Source of the DNA: Ascidia mentula
Taxonomy: Eukaryota; Chordata; Ascidiacea; Phlebobranchia; Ascidiidae
NCBI GenBank assembly: GCA_947561715.1
Contig: OX387198.1
Location: 5,704,001-5,768,000, forward strand
Direction: 5' to 3'
Length of the DNA stretch: 64,000 nucleotides
Below the pieces are notes generated by a model, which was given only the letters and a program-made list of their open reading frames with translations, did not search any database and was not told where the DNA came from. The position numbers and the translations under genes are program-made. Every line of letters starts with the position of its first letter. The first letter of the stretch is position 1. Shown piece after piece: positions 38,601 through 53,600 of the stretch.

Positions 38601-41600
38601 TCATTTGTTTAAAGATTAAGTTTCTTACTGTGAAGTTGTATTAAGTGGCTTACAAATTCTCCACATGTTTGTGTCTGGGTTCATGTATTTAATGCATGAA
38701 TTAGAAAGTAACCGCTTCGCGATTTTGTAAAGCGAGAAGTACCGACCACTTGAGCCCGTGGAAGAGATTGAGCAATGAAGCGGAAAACAAAGCTACGGAA
38801 TCCAATGAGTTCACGGCTAAGAACCTTTGCCACGAAAACCACCTTACTCTGACGCATGCTGTGGATTGCGGGAAAAAGGTGGACCCGCCAAAACTAAACG
38901 TAGGTGTTGATAATAAAATACCATTACACCGAGCATAGGTGATTGGGTATTATGCTCGTATAATATTTTAATCGTGCAAAAACAGAAAACTTTGGAGGAG
39001 GTCAATAGGAAGTGGGTCGCGTTGAATCATTCACAAAAAGATGCGAAATTGATCAACGAAAAGTCGCAGCGTGCTCTGAAGGTGCGTCAATTAAACACTA
39101 CAATGAACACAGGAACAACCGATAAAAAACTATTCGCTTATTTAGGACGTTACACAGTGGATGGATCAAGTAGAGTTTGATTTAATTCTCTCTGATTGGA
39201 CGAAGGAGACTGACGCCACTGTGCAACGGGAATGTAAAACTCTGCAGGAAAACGTTGGCTCATTATTATCTACCTCAAAACAGGTGGGTATGAAGTTACA
39301 TAGATTTTCATATCTCACACGGCGAAAGTACGCAACACGTTACTCAAACATCCAAACTCATGTTTTCATAGTTTACGGCCGCCAACCCTCTTGCCGAGCA
39401 CCAACGTGACATCCAGAGCGCTCTTCGCAGTCTGGACACCCGACTCCACTCAGTGGCGGAGGAGCAACGAAAACGAGAGGGCGAGTCACGTGACAAAAAG
39501 AACCAATGGCGCAATGTCCAGGTGGGAGCTTTAGATGTTTTTTTCCTTAACTGTCACTCACATATTTAGATCAACTATTTTGTTTACCTCTAGGAACCGT
39601 ATGTGTGCACTTCAATATTTATCATTTTGTGAAGGTTGATTTGAAAATGGCGCTCTCCCAATTGTCCCAGCTCAAAAAGCAAATGAAAAACGTCACTTCG
39701 GCTAAAATTTCCGCAACAGATGACATCAAAATTAATTGCGGTAAACTGAAATCACTCCAAGAGGAGATCAGAGCGTTGAGAAAAGAGCTTAAACCTCTCC
39801 TGGAGAAAACAGACGAGGTACACCAACACCTTTCCCTGTACATTCCATATTTATGTGTAACTATGATATCCGAGTCGTTTTGACAATAACAAATCATTTG
39901 TGAACTGATCTTGTAGTATAGTCTTTTGTAATTTTTCGAGTTAAATGTTCCTCTACAAACATTATCCAAGTAATATTATATTTACACTATTTAAAGTTTG
40001 CTTGCGGGTCACACCCCTCACACACCCTGGATATGCATGAGCTGCGACGTACGCTTGATGACGTAGAAAAGTCCGTCCAAACGTCACTAAACGATTTCAG
40101 AATGCTTTTGGAAGACGAAAAGAAGTTTACCCAAGTAAGTTGTGTTAAACACATTTTTATACAAACCTCGTTATAACTTACCGTTTGCTTGACACAACTT
40201 TCGTTCCAGATGTTGAAAGATTACAAGGAGTTGTTGGACGCTGGTTTTGAAAAAGTTGAACCAAGGATTCTGGACGTACTGGATCTGAAGGAATTCAACA
40301 ATCAGTTATCTGATCTGAAAGTACATCACACTCTTTCGGTTGAATTCATTGCAGATATTGTTATGCACCTAAAATACCAGTGTGAACGTTTTTTTTAGAA
40401 CCTTTTTTGAAACTTTTAGAAACATACTTTCAAAACGTTTAATCTGTGCATATTTATTGCTTATCCTTCTAATGTTCAGAAATTTGCCTTGACCGCTAAA
40501 GCCTGTCGGGCAGTATGTTTGGAAACCAGCGCCAGCCTGCATCCCACCGTACAAAACCAACAGCGCCAACTCCTGGAAAATTTGCTTAAACGACACGACA
40601 AACTAGATGGCGCAATAGTCGAAAGATTATTTTCGTTAGAAAAATGCACACAGGTAAAAAGTGGTTTCGTCTTATGTGACATGAAAAAGTGTGTTACATA
40701 TTGCTATATGTGTATTCTCACAGGAATGGGAAAAGGTGGAGGTTGAAATTGGTTTGCTTGGTGACGACTTGGAGACAGTCGAGTCCCTGCTTCCTGAAGA
40801 GGAAGATGTGGAAGATCAGACGTCCAGGATCCACTTGCTGGAGAGCCTTCAGGAAAAACTGAACAAATGTGAAGCAGGTGAGAGAATGCATATGTACCTT
40901 TTTGCAAGCAAAAGATTTCCCTAATATGTTCCGTTCAACCAATTGTGCCGTGAATTATTTTTCTTTTCTCCGAGGAAAAAGGTACAAAGGAACTGAATTA
41001 TTGTAAATTAAATGTAAAACATTCATTGCAGCTGTTTCCCATACCTCGGAAAACTGGAAACGGGTCGCTGCACAGCAAGTCACGTGCATCCTGATGGAAA
41101 ATCGTTGCAGCGAACTCGCGAACACGTGGCTGCTTCACAGCTCCAAGGTCAACCAGGAACTCCGCCGTCTTTATGTTCTTCGCGAATTGCAACCAAGGTA
41201 TATTCCCAGCAATTGGCTGCAACAAGTTCGCTTTCAACCAAAACTAATGTTAATTAATAGATACTCGCACAGTACAAGCACTCTTAGAGATGCAATGGGT
41301 GAAGTTTCACAAAAGCTGACTGACACCCTTAGCAGACTCGGTCATTCGTCACTAAACCAACACGACGTTGGAACCATGTAAGTTCACTTCAACTAAGATT
41401 CTGTATTTATTTAGTATGAGTGTTTTTAATTTAGACTCTGTATATTTTTAATTTTTTAGAATTCTCCTTTAAATTTAGTATCAACAAGTTATGTAAGAAA
41501 AAACCTCAGGCACTTGTCGTGTGGTCGTGTTTTTCTCTGATATATATTTCGCCCACAATACGTTATTGTCAGTATCACTTTTTTAAATAGAAATCACCTA

Positions 41601-44600
41601 CACCAAGTCTTTGTTGCCCATAAGCATGTTTGGTGATTCTGGTGCTTTCTCAGAGAATTAAATTCAATATAGGTTGAACTAAAATTTTTGACGAAAACAT
41701 AAATTGATTTTCCCCTGAACTTTTTTCGTCGCAGAGCAACTGACGTCAGCGAACTTGTACGTGACGTCAAACGAGTTGACCTCATGCTCCGTGACGTCAC
41801 TGATTGCTGCGACACACTCACGAATGAAACCATGTCAGACAGGAAAATCCTGCAAGCGGAACTTGAGGATCTTACGAGATCCAGAGCCACTGTTACATCT
41901 GGTGTTGCAGCGGTGCAGGAGAAACTGTTAGAGGTATGGAGTGTTTCTAACATTAAAGATAACTGCACACTGTTTATTAAATACAAACGACAAAACAGGA
42001 TAGGTTATACCTAAACGTCACGTTGGCTGGTTTTAATCGATAAATATTTGCATGCAGGCTCAAATCAAATTTTATGCTGATGCCGAGCTTGCCGAAAAAC
42101 TTAAGTCATGGATATTGGAAACCAACTCTGCCCTCGACAAAGAAAACGTTAAAAATTTTGATTCAGTTACATCAGACGACTGCAAGGGTCAAATGATTGC
42201 CTACCAGGTAATGAGTTTCATTTCGGTTTTACACAGTTTGCAGTTCCTCATTTTTTTCTTACATTTCTAATTGTGATTGCAGTCATTCCAGTCCGTCCAA
42301 AACAGTATGGAGGGTAGTTTGAATCATTTGAAACGCGTGGATACGCCTCGGCAGCTGGATGTGGCGGGACTCAACCGGCAATGGGGATTACTGAAGGACA
42401 GGGTAGGTTTTACGTCGCTCTACACATAACACGCTAAACCTTGTGTTATAAAATGAAAATATTACATGAAGTAAAACTTACCCTTTACGTGATTTGTTGT
42501 AATATTTTCGGACAGATTTCTCGTTGCGTCAACCAATCAGAGCGCGAGTTTAAACGGTGGAAGGAATACGAACAGCGGGTAAACATCTTGCAACAATGGA
42601 TGGACAGAAAGATCCAGGTGAGGTTTTGTTTTATGGTATTAGTGTTTGTGTAGAGGTTTGGAAGAAACAGCGGCATCGAAGCCAGTGATTTCTTGTGCAA
42701 CATTCTGCTTGAAACACAACTATTTACAGGCTCAAGACGAAGAATCCGCGACTTCCAAAATCGGATCCCGCTCCGACGTGACGTCATCATTACGTCAATA
42801 TGAAAACTTCGAGAAGAAGCTAAAATCGAAATTCCGCGAACTTACCAAGTTGGAAACCGAGTACAGAGGTAACGTCACTTATTTTTAAATAAATTACGTC
42901 ACGTTTCAAAAACATGACGTATCTGTATGACGTGTTCAGACCTAGTGACAGACAAGAACCAGTCTTACCGATCGGCAACTCCCGAGCCTGGATGTGGAAG
43001 TCCAGAACTTCTCAAACTGAATCAGAGCTGGACTTTTCTCGATCACTCATTGGCCAGGAGGAAAAAGGAACTGAAGCAAGCCATACAACAGTGGGACAAG
43101 TAAGGCTATTTCTGACATGTTTTGGCATAGGTTATTTGTACGAAAAGTGTCATAACTTCTTCCGAAACGTTTGTGTGTATGTTTTGTGGTGACATTTTCC
43201 GTGTATATTTCCAAGGAGTAATTCTACGTGTAATAAATTTTCTACAGGTATCAAGCCGCTGAAAACATTGTATTCGATCAGATAAGGACAGCAGAGATTG
43301 CTCTGCAAAAAGACAGTTTTACATCCGAAAATCCTCAGGAAAAAATAGCGAAGCTTCAAGGTTTGTGACAAGAGAACATTCAGAGTTTTTTTACAAATTT
43401 TCAAACTATTTCTCCCGCTTTTCATTTAGGTGCCTTGAGGAACTTTGAAAGTCAAAGGTTGCACGTCCAATTTCTGGCTGTCGAGGCCGATTGTGTAATC
43501 GCCGGTTGTCATGACGACGTCGGAGAAGTTGTGAAAAGGAAACTCACCAACATAGACTCCAGGTAATTGAAAAGTTACGAAAATTACTGCCTTTATATAA
43601 CGTTAGGACCATTTGAACAAGATACTTAGGAGACCAAAATCGGTTGTCAAAAGAAAAGTTGTCCCTCAAATTGGCCCCGCATGTTGTACGAATGACCTGA
43701 ATATCATACACCTACGGTCGTATGACAAAGTGTGTTTCACCAATATCTATTATTCAGCTACAACTTTTATTCCAAACTTGTCGAAAACCAAGTGTTGTTG
43801 CTTATAATCATGTTGCAATATAGGTGGAATGATGTGTCTGTGCGACTCGCAAGGCGAATAGAGCAACATGGCGAATGCGTGGAAGCGAGAAAAGAATACG
43901 ACGACAAGCTGGCGGACATCGAAAACCGTTCGAAATCCTTGGAATTAAAAATCGTCGAATTACTGGACGGAAAATCCTGCCTTGAAGATCCCCGTGCATG
44001 CTCTCTGCAAACTGAGGTTTGAAAATCCGATACAGAAAGAGTAAAATTTAGTTTTGTTAGAAGTAAATATCAAACAAAAACTTATGTAATTTCTTGTAAA
44101 CTTTACAAGGTTTATGAGAAAGCAATATTATGAGAGGTTTTATTCCCAATGTGATTTGTGATCTTTATTCTGGGTCATTTGTTAGCTTGTTCTATCACAT
44201 GAGGCAAACTACCTCTAAACACATATTTCCCCGTACCTTTAAATTGTTGTTAACTGAAGAATACGTGACACTAAGGTGTAAACCAATGACGTCAGGTCAA
44301 GTTCTGACGTGTTACGTTTCTTACAGGGCTTGGAACGAACGTGTGAAATTTTGCGCAACAACTTGCAAACATTGACGTCAATCGCCGAAAGCGCACAACA
44401 ACGAGATCGCTCGGAAGCTGCCAGGCTAGCAGTCAGCAACACAAGGTAATATTGAACCCTAGTTGTGATTTGCTACATTGCAGGATTGGTAAATTTAATT
44501 CAATTAAAGGGTATGTGCCGGGGGGGTTTGCCTTGCTAAACTTACTTTCTGAAGTATTAGTTGTTTGTGAAGCATGTGAATTCGTTAAGGTATTCCTGTT

Positions 44601-47600
44601 TAAGAGTGCATGTGTACAACATTTATTTCACTCAACACTGAAATGAAACAAGTTATAAAAACATCTGGTAACATAGGTTTTCGGTTGGGGTTTTGAAAAA
44701 CATCCGTCGCGCAAGGGAAGCCGTGGAGAAAACGCGGGAACATTTGAGAAAGTCGGGTGAGCTTAGAGACAAAATGGGATATATGGACGCATGGCTGGGA
44801 GAGGTTGAGGTCATCACCAACAAAGAGTATCCGGCAAATCGAAAAGATATTGAGGTTTGTGTCTGTAGGCTCACTTGGTTGAATATGTGCTTGGTGGCGA
44901 GTGAACAGACCAATAGGTTACCGCGCTGTATGAAATAAGTTAAGTTGTCGCTGTATAAATGCAGGTAAAATTGCCTTTTGTTTGAACGATATTGTTGAAA
45001 AACATTACTCGACTAACATACTTTCATCCATCTTTGAAGGGAGGTTTGGCCGAGTTAAGAAACCAACTACAAGCTTTCAAGGCATATTCGAGGACCATGG
45101 ACGATGTTAACTCCATCGCCAATCATTTGCCATTGGGAGACAAACACATCAAGAAAGTTCAAGCTCTTAACGACAGATGGAAGGAGACGATGAAATCCAC
45201 TGCAAAAAGGTCACGATTTAAATATGGTCATTATGCCTCAACAAGGATAATATAAAATACAACAAGACTTCCCAAACTTCTAAGCTCGTGGCCCATTTTA
45301 AATAAAACAAAAATTTCCGTTGCTATTTGTTTCTTTGACAGTTATATACGTGTCTGGAGACATACACACACACACACACACACAGACAGACATATATATA
45401 GTTATGAAACACTGTTGTTAACTGTTGTATTACCTTGTGGCATGCGTATACTGTTGGCGATCCCAAAAAATCGTCGTGCTAACCCTAGGTTTCGACACCC
45501 AGTTTAGGTAGCCTTGAAACACAGAGTATCGTAAGTAACTTAGTACGTTTGGATGCAGATACGGGATGCTTCAGAGCTCTCTTCTTCCAATGCTTGAATT
45601 CGCTGAAAAATGTGAGAACTGGATGTTGTGTGTGACTCAGGCTGAAAGAAGTTTGGTCGCCGATATCCCAACCTCATACAACGGCCTCTTCGATCAAGCG
45701 AGGTATCGTACCCTCTAGTTTACTCAAAACATCTAAACGCATTTGTAGACCATTATTGTTGTTGTATATTTTTGGTCATACAGGCACAAGTCTACAGCAG
45801 GTGTTCCTATTATTATGACCATGTGTTTTGCAGATCTTATGATATGTTCATAGTCGAGAGTGGTGCAAGACAACAACTACTGCGAAACATTATTAGTGAA
45901 GGCGAGGAAATGTTAAGTGAAGACATCGTCCCTAACAGGTACCTTATTCACCCGTAGTGGGTCCGAGTACAGCTCATTTATGTTTAATTTTAAAACGTAC
46001 TAGATTTTGATTTGAGTACAGTACATGATATTGTCTAAAAATACAAAAAAGCGCGCGAACAATACGTGCTTTGACGTTGTCCAAAAATTGTCAAATTAGA
46101 CCCCGACCCTATATTAGGGCCAACATTTGTTTTTCTAAGAGGAACATCCATATCATTGTATTCCCTAAAGGTGCTAAAAAATTGCATTCGAAAGCCTTGG
46201 GCCTTCCTGCAATCTCATGTGATTTCTATAGAACGGCCCGCAACAGAATTTTGCATTCCAAAGGGGCCCTGTTGCGACCATTTTATAATATTAACCTTGC
46301 ATATATTGCATTAGTTTTCCTATCATGAGTGTTCACAATGTTTGTACAGGGAGGAGTTCGGCAGCAAACTAACCAACCTCGACAAGCAGTGGAGTTCGGT
46401 GCTAAGGAAAGCTCGAGAACGTAAAACAGTCGTAGATGCTGCCATAGAAACATGGCGAACTTACAAACACAAAACCGCGGCTGTTGTTGCTGACACTCGC
46501 TCGTTCGACGTGGAAATGACAAAACACGATCGGGAAATCCCCCTGATGGGGCTTGCCCCCACCACTTTGGCCGAAATTATGGTGAGAGACTTATAAGTAG
46601 CTTTTTTGAAGACTCCGATATTATTTTTTTCCCATTTAAAACTATACGAATACTATTCCAAACCCTGTCTGTTCCCACAGAGGCATTCTCACAAATTTAA
46701 CTGAGGATAAAGTAAGCTAAACAATCCACGATAACTTTTATTGCTTTCTATTACAAAACCTGCTTTATCAAATGTGTAATATTCATAGGAACTCGAAGCC
46801 TCCACTGAAAGCGAAGTCTGCGCCGAAATGTTGGACGCCGGTCACCGCGTGATGGCGCTATCGAGAGGCGATCTGCACGCAAGACTAAAGAAGGAAATTT
46901 CCTCCTGCCATGGAGATTACACGAACGCTCACCAAGCAGTAAAAGACAAACGGTTAGTTGGTGTGTCGTCTTATGAGGTGATAACCCTTGCAAAACTACT
47001 ATATATCCTACACAAAACGTCTTGATACTCTTTTAGTCGATTCAAAATCGCCTTTGGCAATAAAACTGTTTATTAAGTGGGCGTTTCTGTCGTAAAGTGA
47101 CTGAATGCCTGGCAGCGTTAGCAACAAAATATTCACATAATTTTATTTTGAAAAAAGAATATATTCGTTACCTTTAGGCGAGAGCTGCAATCACTAGTAA
47201 ACAAATGGAATGACTGTGACGACAAGATCAGTGACATCATCTCCTGGCTTGCCGATACTAAGACCATGCTGACACATGATCTTCCCTCTGCTATTGAGGA
47301 TCTCCACGCGGAGGCGATAAAGTGTCGCGACAGAGAAATCGTATTCGAAATGAGCCCAGACAAATTAAGGTTAGAATTGTTTGAGCTGTTTGGATCTGTT
47401 TGAACTCTTCCATTCTCGTTATTACAGATCAGTTGATAAACTCGTCCAGGGTTTGGCTGATGTTGTGTCAGGTGACGACCTTACATTAATGAGAGAAAGA
47501 CTTGCATTGGTGCGAGCACTCTGGCATGACGTGCGCAATGGTGTGGAACAGCGTCGGCGTTGCATAGAAACAAGGTATACATATCTGATCCCGTAACAGT

Positions 47601-50600
47601 TTTGAAATGCAACAAAGTATCAAACGTTTTATCCGTTGCAGACTGAATGACTGGAACAAGTTCGACGAAAAATATCGGGACTTGTGCTCGTGGCTTAACA
47701 AGATGGAACGCAAGGTGGCGCACGCGAGTGATTCCGACGCAGAGCAGTTTCTTGAGAAGTTGCAGAAGGTTTGTTGCTAACGATGTGCAAAATAGAGAAA
47801 TGTAAAGTATGTTTAAAATCATGTTGTGAATGCCGCATTCTCTAAAGCTGGCGATACACATCACAAATTCGTACAGGAAAAACATCTTTTCTCTGACTGC
47901 ATGCCAGAACATACTAAAACACCTTTTCTCTCGCAAATGCCAGAACATACTGAACTTCAAAACCTTTTCACACAATGTATTTCCCATTGATTCCCCGTTT
48001 AGTTACTTCAACAAGTGTTGTTGTTTTTTCAACAAGGATTATTTGAGTGACATTGACGCTGACGGAGACCGACGGGCAGAACTTGTGTTGCTGGCAGAAC
48101 GTCTAGCTCCATCCAGTGACAGGAATGAAATGGAAAAGAAACTTGCGAAAATAAACGACAAATGGCAACACCTGGAAGGGCTTGTTCGGGCCAGGTAAGC
48201 GTTGTTATTAAAACAAGTACGTAATCAGAGCAACAATGAAACTATTTTCTTAGCGAAAAACATAATTAAAGCCTTCTCACGCAAAAAGAAGCTTTAAAAA
48301 CTAGTGATCGTTTTTTTTTCTCACTTCCTTTTGAGACAAAATCAAAAGTTTTAAAAAACTGTATCACATAATGTTATCTGGGTTTTGTTTAAGAAACTCT
48401 ACTGCAATGTAAACTTTCTGTTACGTAATAATGGCGGTGGCTCCAGGCCATTGGCAGTCATTGTTTGCTTGCTGATAAAAAAACGCTGCAGCAGACGAAA
48501 ATGACGTCAGTGACCGCGCATATATGAGGTTTTCTGACCCGTAAATATGATCTTGCCAACGTCACACGACAAGGGGAGAGAATGCTTGTTGCTTAATGGC
48601 AAAGAGACTTGTGCGAAGACAAGCTAGTGAAGTAACAGGACAAGGAAAGGTGCCAGTTGGGTTTGGCTGTAATTTTTTGAACAATGGACTCTTTCTTGTT
48701 ACAGACCTTTGGTTAATAAATAACTGGATGCCAATTGTTTAAAAGCTTCGGTAGTGTTAGCACCTATTCAGTACTGGAAGATTAGCTGAGATATGTTGAT
48801 TAGCTTTATTTCGTTGGAATACACTAAAGGTTTTTTAGAAAGATAATGATCAAGATACAATTTATATTTTAGCTTTAACATTGCCCAACTGATAAACTAA
48901 ATTAAATTGCTCTATTACCATCATACAACAAAGCACGAATGGAGCCAGCGTTTGAGAGGGTTAGGGCCTTGGCCCACGTTGAATGCAACACTTTGCATGA
49001 GAAAATGGCAGTATATTCTACGTGGGCTGAAGACTACGATCATGACGTGTCCGAACTTAAATACAGCGCGCCAATGGAAGCAGTGAAAACACTTTGCAGT
49101 ATTATGGTAAGCCATGCGGGCCTAATGAAATCGTGCAGCGTTGTGGACTTTGCTGCAGGTACAGGCCGGGTTGCCAGATGCCTTCGAGGTAAAGGATTCA
49201 CCGGTGCTATTGACGCAGTTGACGGCAGCGAGGGTATGCTACAACAGGGAAAGCACCTCTACCGTAAATCCTACTGCTGTATTTTACAAAGTGACGCCAA
49301 ACTACCAGAAGAGCTCACGTGTTCATCCTATGACGTGGCAGTATTGTGTGGCGCCTTGAGTCCTTCGCAAGTCGAGGTCGATGGTTTGCAATTTCTGATC
49401 AGCTCCGTGAGATCGGGCGGCTACGTTGTTCTCACCACGCGGCTAAACCCTTCTAATCTGGAATACGTCGCGAGGCTGGAGAAAGAAATGAAAGCGTTCG
49501 CAGATTGCGGTGTGTGGAGTTTGTTGGAGAAACGAGAAGTGAAGGATTTCGAGTTGGCGACTGACGACTCGGAGAGAGTCTCGGAGTCGAGATACATCCC
49601 AGGAGTTGTTTATTGTTACAAGAAGCTTTAAACTCTTGTGCAGTTGAACCGGTGTTCTGTTTGGGACTGGGGCACAGGGTGTTTGCAAAACGTTAGTGGG
49701 AGTGAAGTAACCTCTACCTCTGTGATGATAATCTATACGTTGGAATGCTTGAATTGTGGTGACCTTGGTATTGTGTGCATTAAAATACAACCGTTCATAT
49801 GAATCTTGGTCTTTTATGCGTAAAATTACGGATTTATTGCTCGCTAAAGTATTTCCGTATACCTGTCACCGAAGCAAGTTTTAATTAGGACACACGAGTT
49901 TTTTTTTTGTTTGCGCAGAAGGCTTTTACAAGGGTTCCTTACACATCCAACAAGGCGTGCATAGCGTTACGACGCCACGCGGATTCGAGCTACTTCAAAA
50001 CCTAAGTTGTATCTCTGGACAACCTTCTATAAGCAAGCATTCCCAAGGACCTGACGTTTGTGTTGTTACGCCACACTAAAAATATTTCTTATTGCGGTTT
50101 GGCAGTTCAGCGTTGTTTGAAGATATATGAAGGCAAAGGTCCTTGTAAAGGCAAAGAGTTAGCATAGGTTAAAGGCGAAATCGGTTTTGTTTTAGATACT
50201 CAGTCAGGTTTATTGAAGCTGTTAGTCTGTTCATACGAAACAGAAGGTCTCAGATTCTAAAAGTACTGTATTTATTTGCCAATTTGCTTATAATGTAACT
50301 TGTTTTAACGACATGATGTTAATGTTAGAATAAAACTTTGCAATAAACACACAAAGAAATATAAATTCAAAACCGTATTGGACCTGTTGAATTTTTTAAG
50401 ACTTAGTATTTTGACCCAAATATATAAACCAATTTCTAATGCAGTACTCCAGTTTCGACTTGGTTGAATTGCAACGTAAATTTCCCTTGAACACATGTTA
50501 AAGATGTTCTTTACATCCCGTAACACGTTGCCACCAATGAGTCAGGCACAATTGACGCAGCGGCCTAGAATTTCGCCGCGGGGTTACTTCGGGTCACCAT

Positions 50601-53600
50601 TACGCAATCGCAAATGATTTCCACGAATGAGTTTTGAATTCGGGCGGGAAACACTGAACTTGCATCGTGGAGCATTGCCATTGAATTTTGAAGACATTTC
50701 AGACCTGTAATGGTTTATTAATAGATGTTATCCTAATTGTGGTTGCTACTGCACATATTTAATAGCGCATTGTAACAACAACGTGTGCTGTTAAAGCTCA
50801 TGAAAAATTTAGGCAGGCAACCGGCAGCTGCACAATCAGTATCGATCGCGCTTTAAGACAACGTGTAGCGAAACACGTTTTAACTCACTAGCAGGATACT
50901 TATTTAATGCAAAATGCAATATAATAGACATACACAGCATAGTCAGAAACTGCGATTTACTTTCCAGGACCAAGAAGCTGAAAGAGACGTACGCTGCTGT
51001 AGCCCAGCTAGATACAAGCATGACTGACCTCCGTGATTGGCTGAAACTCATCGAAAGCAACTTGGCTGCTCCGGTTATTCACCAGAATTGTACCGACAGC
51101 GATGTGCGTACGCGGTTGGAAGAACAGAAGGTAATCCCAGTCCGTTTGTTTGTTAAACGTTTTCTTTCTGTTGAGAGATTAACCCGATTAACATTCGCGT
51201 AAATCACAACGGTTGACTGCTTATTTTTGTTTTTTTTACGATGTCTGTGTTTGCTGTTCTATCAGTATATCAGGAATTGTATTCGTATTAGCAAGGAATT
51301 AGTCAGCTTTTAAAAATTGGACCAAGCACTCTCGAATATTTTACCAAATACATCAACAAACATCTTCTATTGTGACCGGTAGAAGAAAACTCACCAGCAG
51401 CGAGATAACGACTTCGCACCCACAGCTGTTTAATTTGGTACCGCAGCGGGCACGAAGTGATTGATAAGCGAGATGGAAGCAATGCAAAGGCGCCTTTCAA
51501 ACGCCCAGCGCTAGAGCGTAGAGAACTGGGAAAAAGGCAACAGCTCTGCGGTTTAGTGGCAATAAGACTGGCCATCAAGTTGTATAGATGCAGCCAAAAA
51601 AGCCGGTCATAGTTTTGTGTCTTTGGACTCTTGTTTTCCACGCTTGGTTGTGGGACGACCGGAAATTGTTTCATGTAATATGTCTGCCTTGCTGAGAAGG
51701 AAGCTTCAAGTCGATTTGTTTGATGTTATACACTGCGAGTTCTCAGTTCGACCACAAAGGTCGTTTCACTGTTTTCTTCCGAGGTGATGTAATTTTGGCG
51801 AACGTTGGTTAAAGGTCTGTTGGTTGTCAAAACGCGTGAGGCTGAATCACAAGCTTCTATAATAGAGCAGCAGCAGATTACTTTAAGGGTTCTTTGCAAT
51901 TCAAATTTCAAACTAAATCAACGTTATTCTGTTGGACCCATAGTGAAATGTTTATTTATTTGTACGGACTACGGACTATATGCCGAAGTATAGCTGCAAG
52001 CTTTTATAGATGGCTAACTCAAGTTGAAAACCAGTTGTAATGTGAGGTAATGCTTATTGTTTAAAGAGTCGGCAGTGAAGCACAGAGCTTTTTCGTTTTC
52101 ACGGACGAACATAAAGTTACAAACCGAACTACTGCGTGTTTTTTTAAACCCGAAATCCCGCGCCACGACACGCACTGTTGCGCACGGGTTTGTTGCAAAG
52201 CACAACATATTCCTGTCTGTACTTGTAAGTGCATGTGTGAGGCTTGTTCGTAGCGCAGTAACGAGGTTAGTGCGTTGTTGCGATAGCCTGTGAGTAATTG
52301 AGCAATTGGTGCCAGCATTAACCGAATGAAAGGGTCATTTTTTCCTGCAAAAATCTTCGCGATTTCGCGACCTACGCTGGGTTATCATATGTTTTAAGGC
52401 ATTTGGTGAGCTAGTTTAAAACTGTAATAAAATTGTTGGACTTATTTTCCATGGGCAGGAATTGTAAGTAAAACGGTCTTTGCAACACGGAAATTAAACG
52501 ATTAAGAGACCAGCATTACAGTTATCGCTGTTTCGTATCCTTTTTGCTGGAGCGGCGACTTGACAGACAATTAAAAGGAACACTTGATACGAACCCCAGT
52601 CGTACCACAATCGGTCCACTATCTCTGCCACTTAATCCCCATGGGATTGTTACGCGTTTTGCTCCACGTCTGGATTGAAACCCGAAGGGAAACCGCAGTC
52701 TTCGCAGCCGTTTCATGTTGGATTTAACCTCGTTAAAGTTTGCTATATCTGCTGCTTGGTTTTAAACCTCTCCCTGGCATCATTATAATGGTTTAGGTTG
52801 GAATAAGTTGGCGAACGGCGTGTCATGTTGACCGCTGATATTGCGTAGATCATTGAGTGCTACCTAAACCCATTCTGTACAAAAGATGCGAAACCATTTG
52901 GTACATTTGCTTGGCACCAGTAGTTAATCAAGTGCCTGTTTAGTGTTATGGACGGCAGCGAATTTAATACAGTCCCATGAGTAATGTAGACCCACTTGCA
53001 GCAACAACTGCTGAGTTAGAACCGTCAAGGGAATTTTCTATCTTACTACTGTAGTAGCAAGGACATATATTTCGTACAAGAGCATGAGGTGGCATTGCTT
53101 CGAACGTATTTGCGTTAAGCAACAAGCTGGTGATATTGATTTTGCGTCAAACATCGCTCGTTTGCTTTTATTATTTCAACGCGAACAAGGTGAGAATCAG
53201 CTCATGTTGCTTCGTTACATGACAGACCGGTGATATTTCAGGCTTTTATACTTAGCGTGAATGTATTTTCAGTCGCTCAGCGTCAATCGACTTCCGCCCG
53301 TTTAGCTCTAAATTTAAGAGGATGATCCGCCCATTTAACACAACACGAATTTCGACTGAACTTGGGTTTTACACCCGAGTACAGGATTTCAATATGAACT
53401 GTTGTGGTCATGCTTAAGTTCAATAATAATAATCTTTTGTAAATTGTGTTGTCTCCATTTGTGCAACACACCAATCGCCTAAATTATCAGCGCCACGAAA
53501 GCAGTGGAAACGCTACAGTGTACTCGAAGGTCTTTTCATACGACTAATGCACAAGCAATAATCAGGCTAAACGACAAGGCTAAAGTCGCACGCTGGTAAT

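Noticed and set aside
47481-47987. 168-codon minus-strand open frame
   Set aside because: It overlaps confident nesprin exons 113 and 114 on the other strand and reads as Phe/Leu/Cys-rich noise.
51303-51674. 123-codon minus-strand open frame in the 3.2-kb block
   Set aside because: No family resemblance, no signal peptide, no splice partner. Chance frame in a GC-richer patch.
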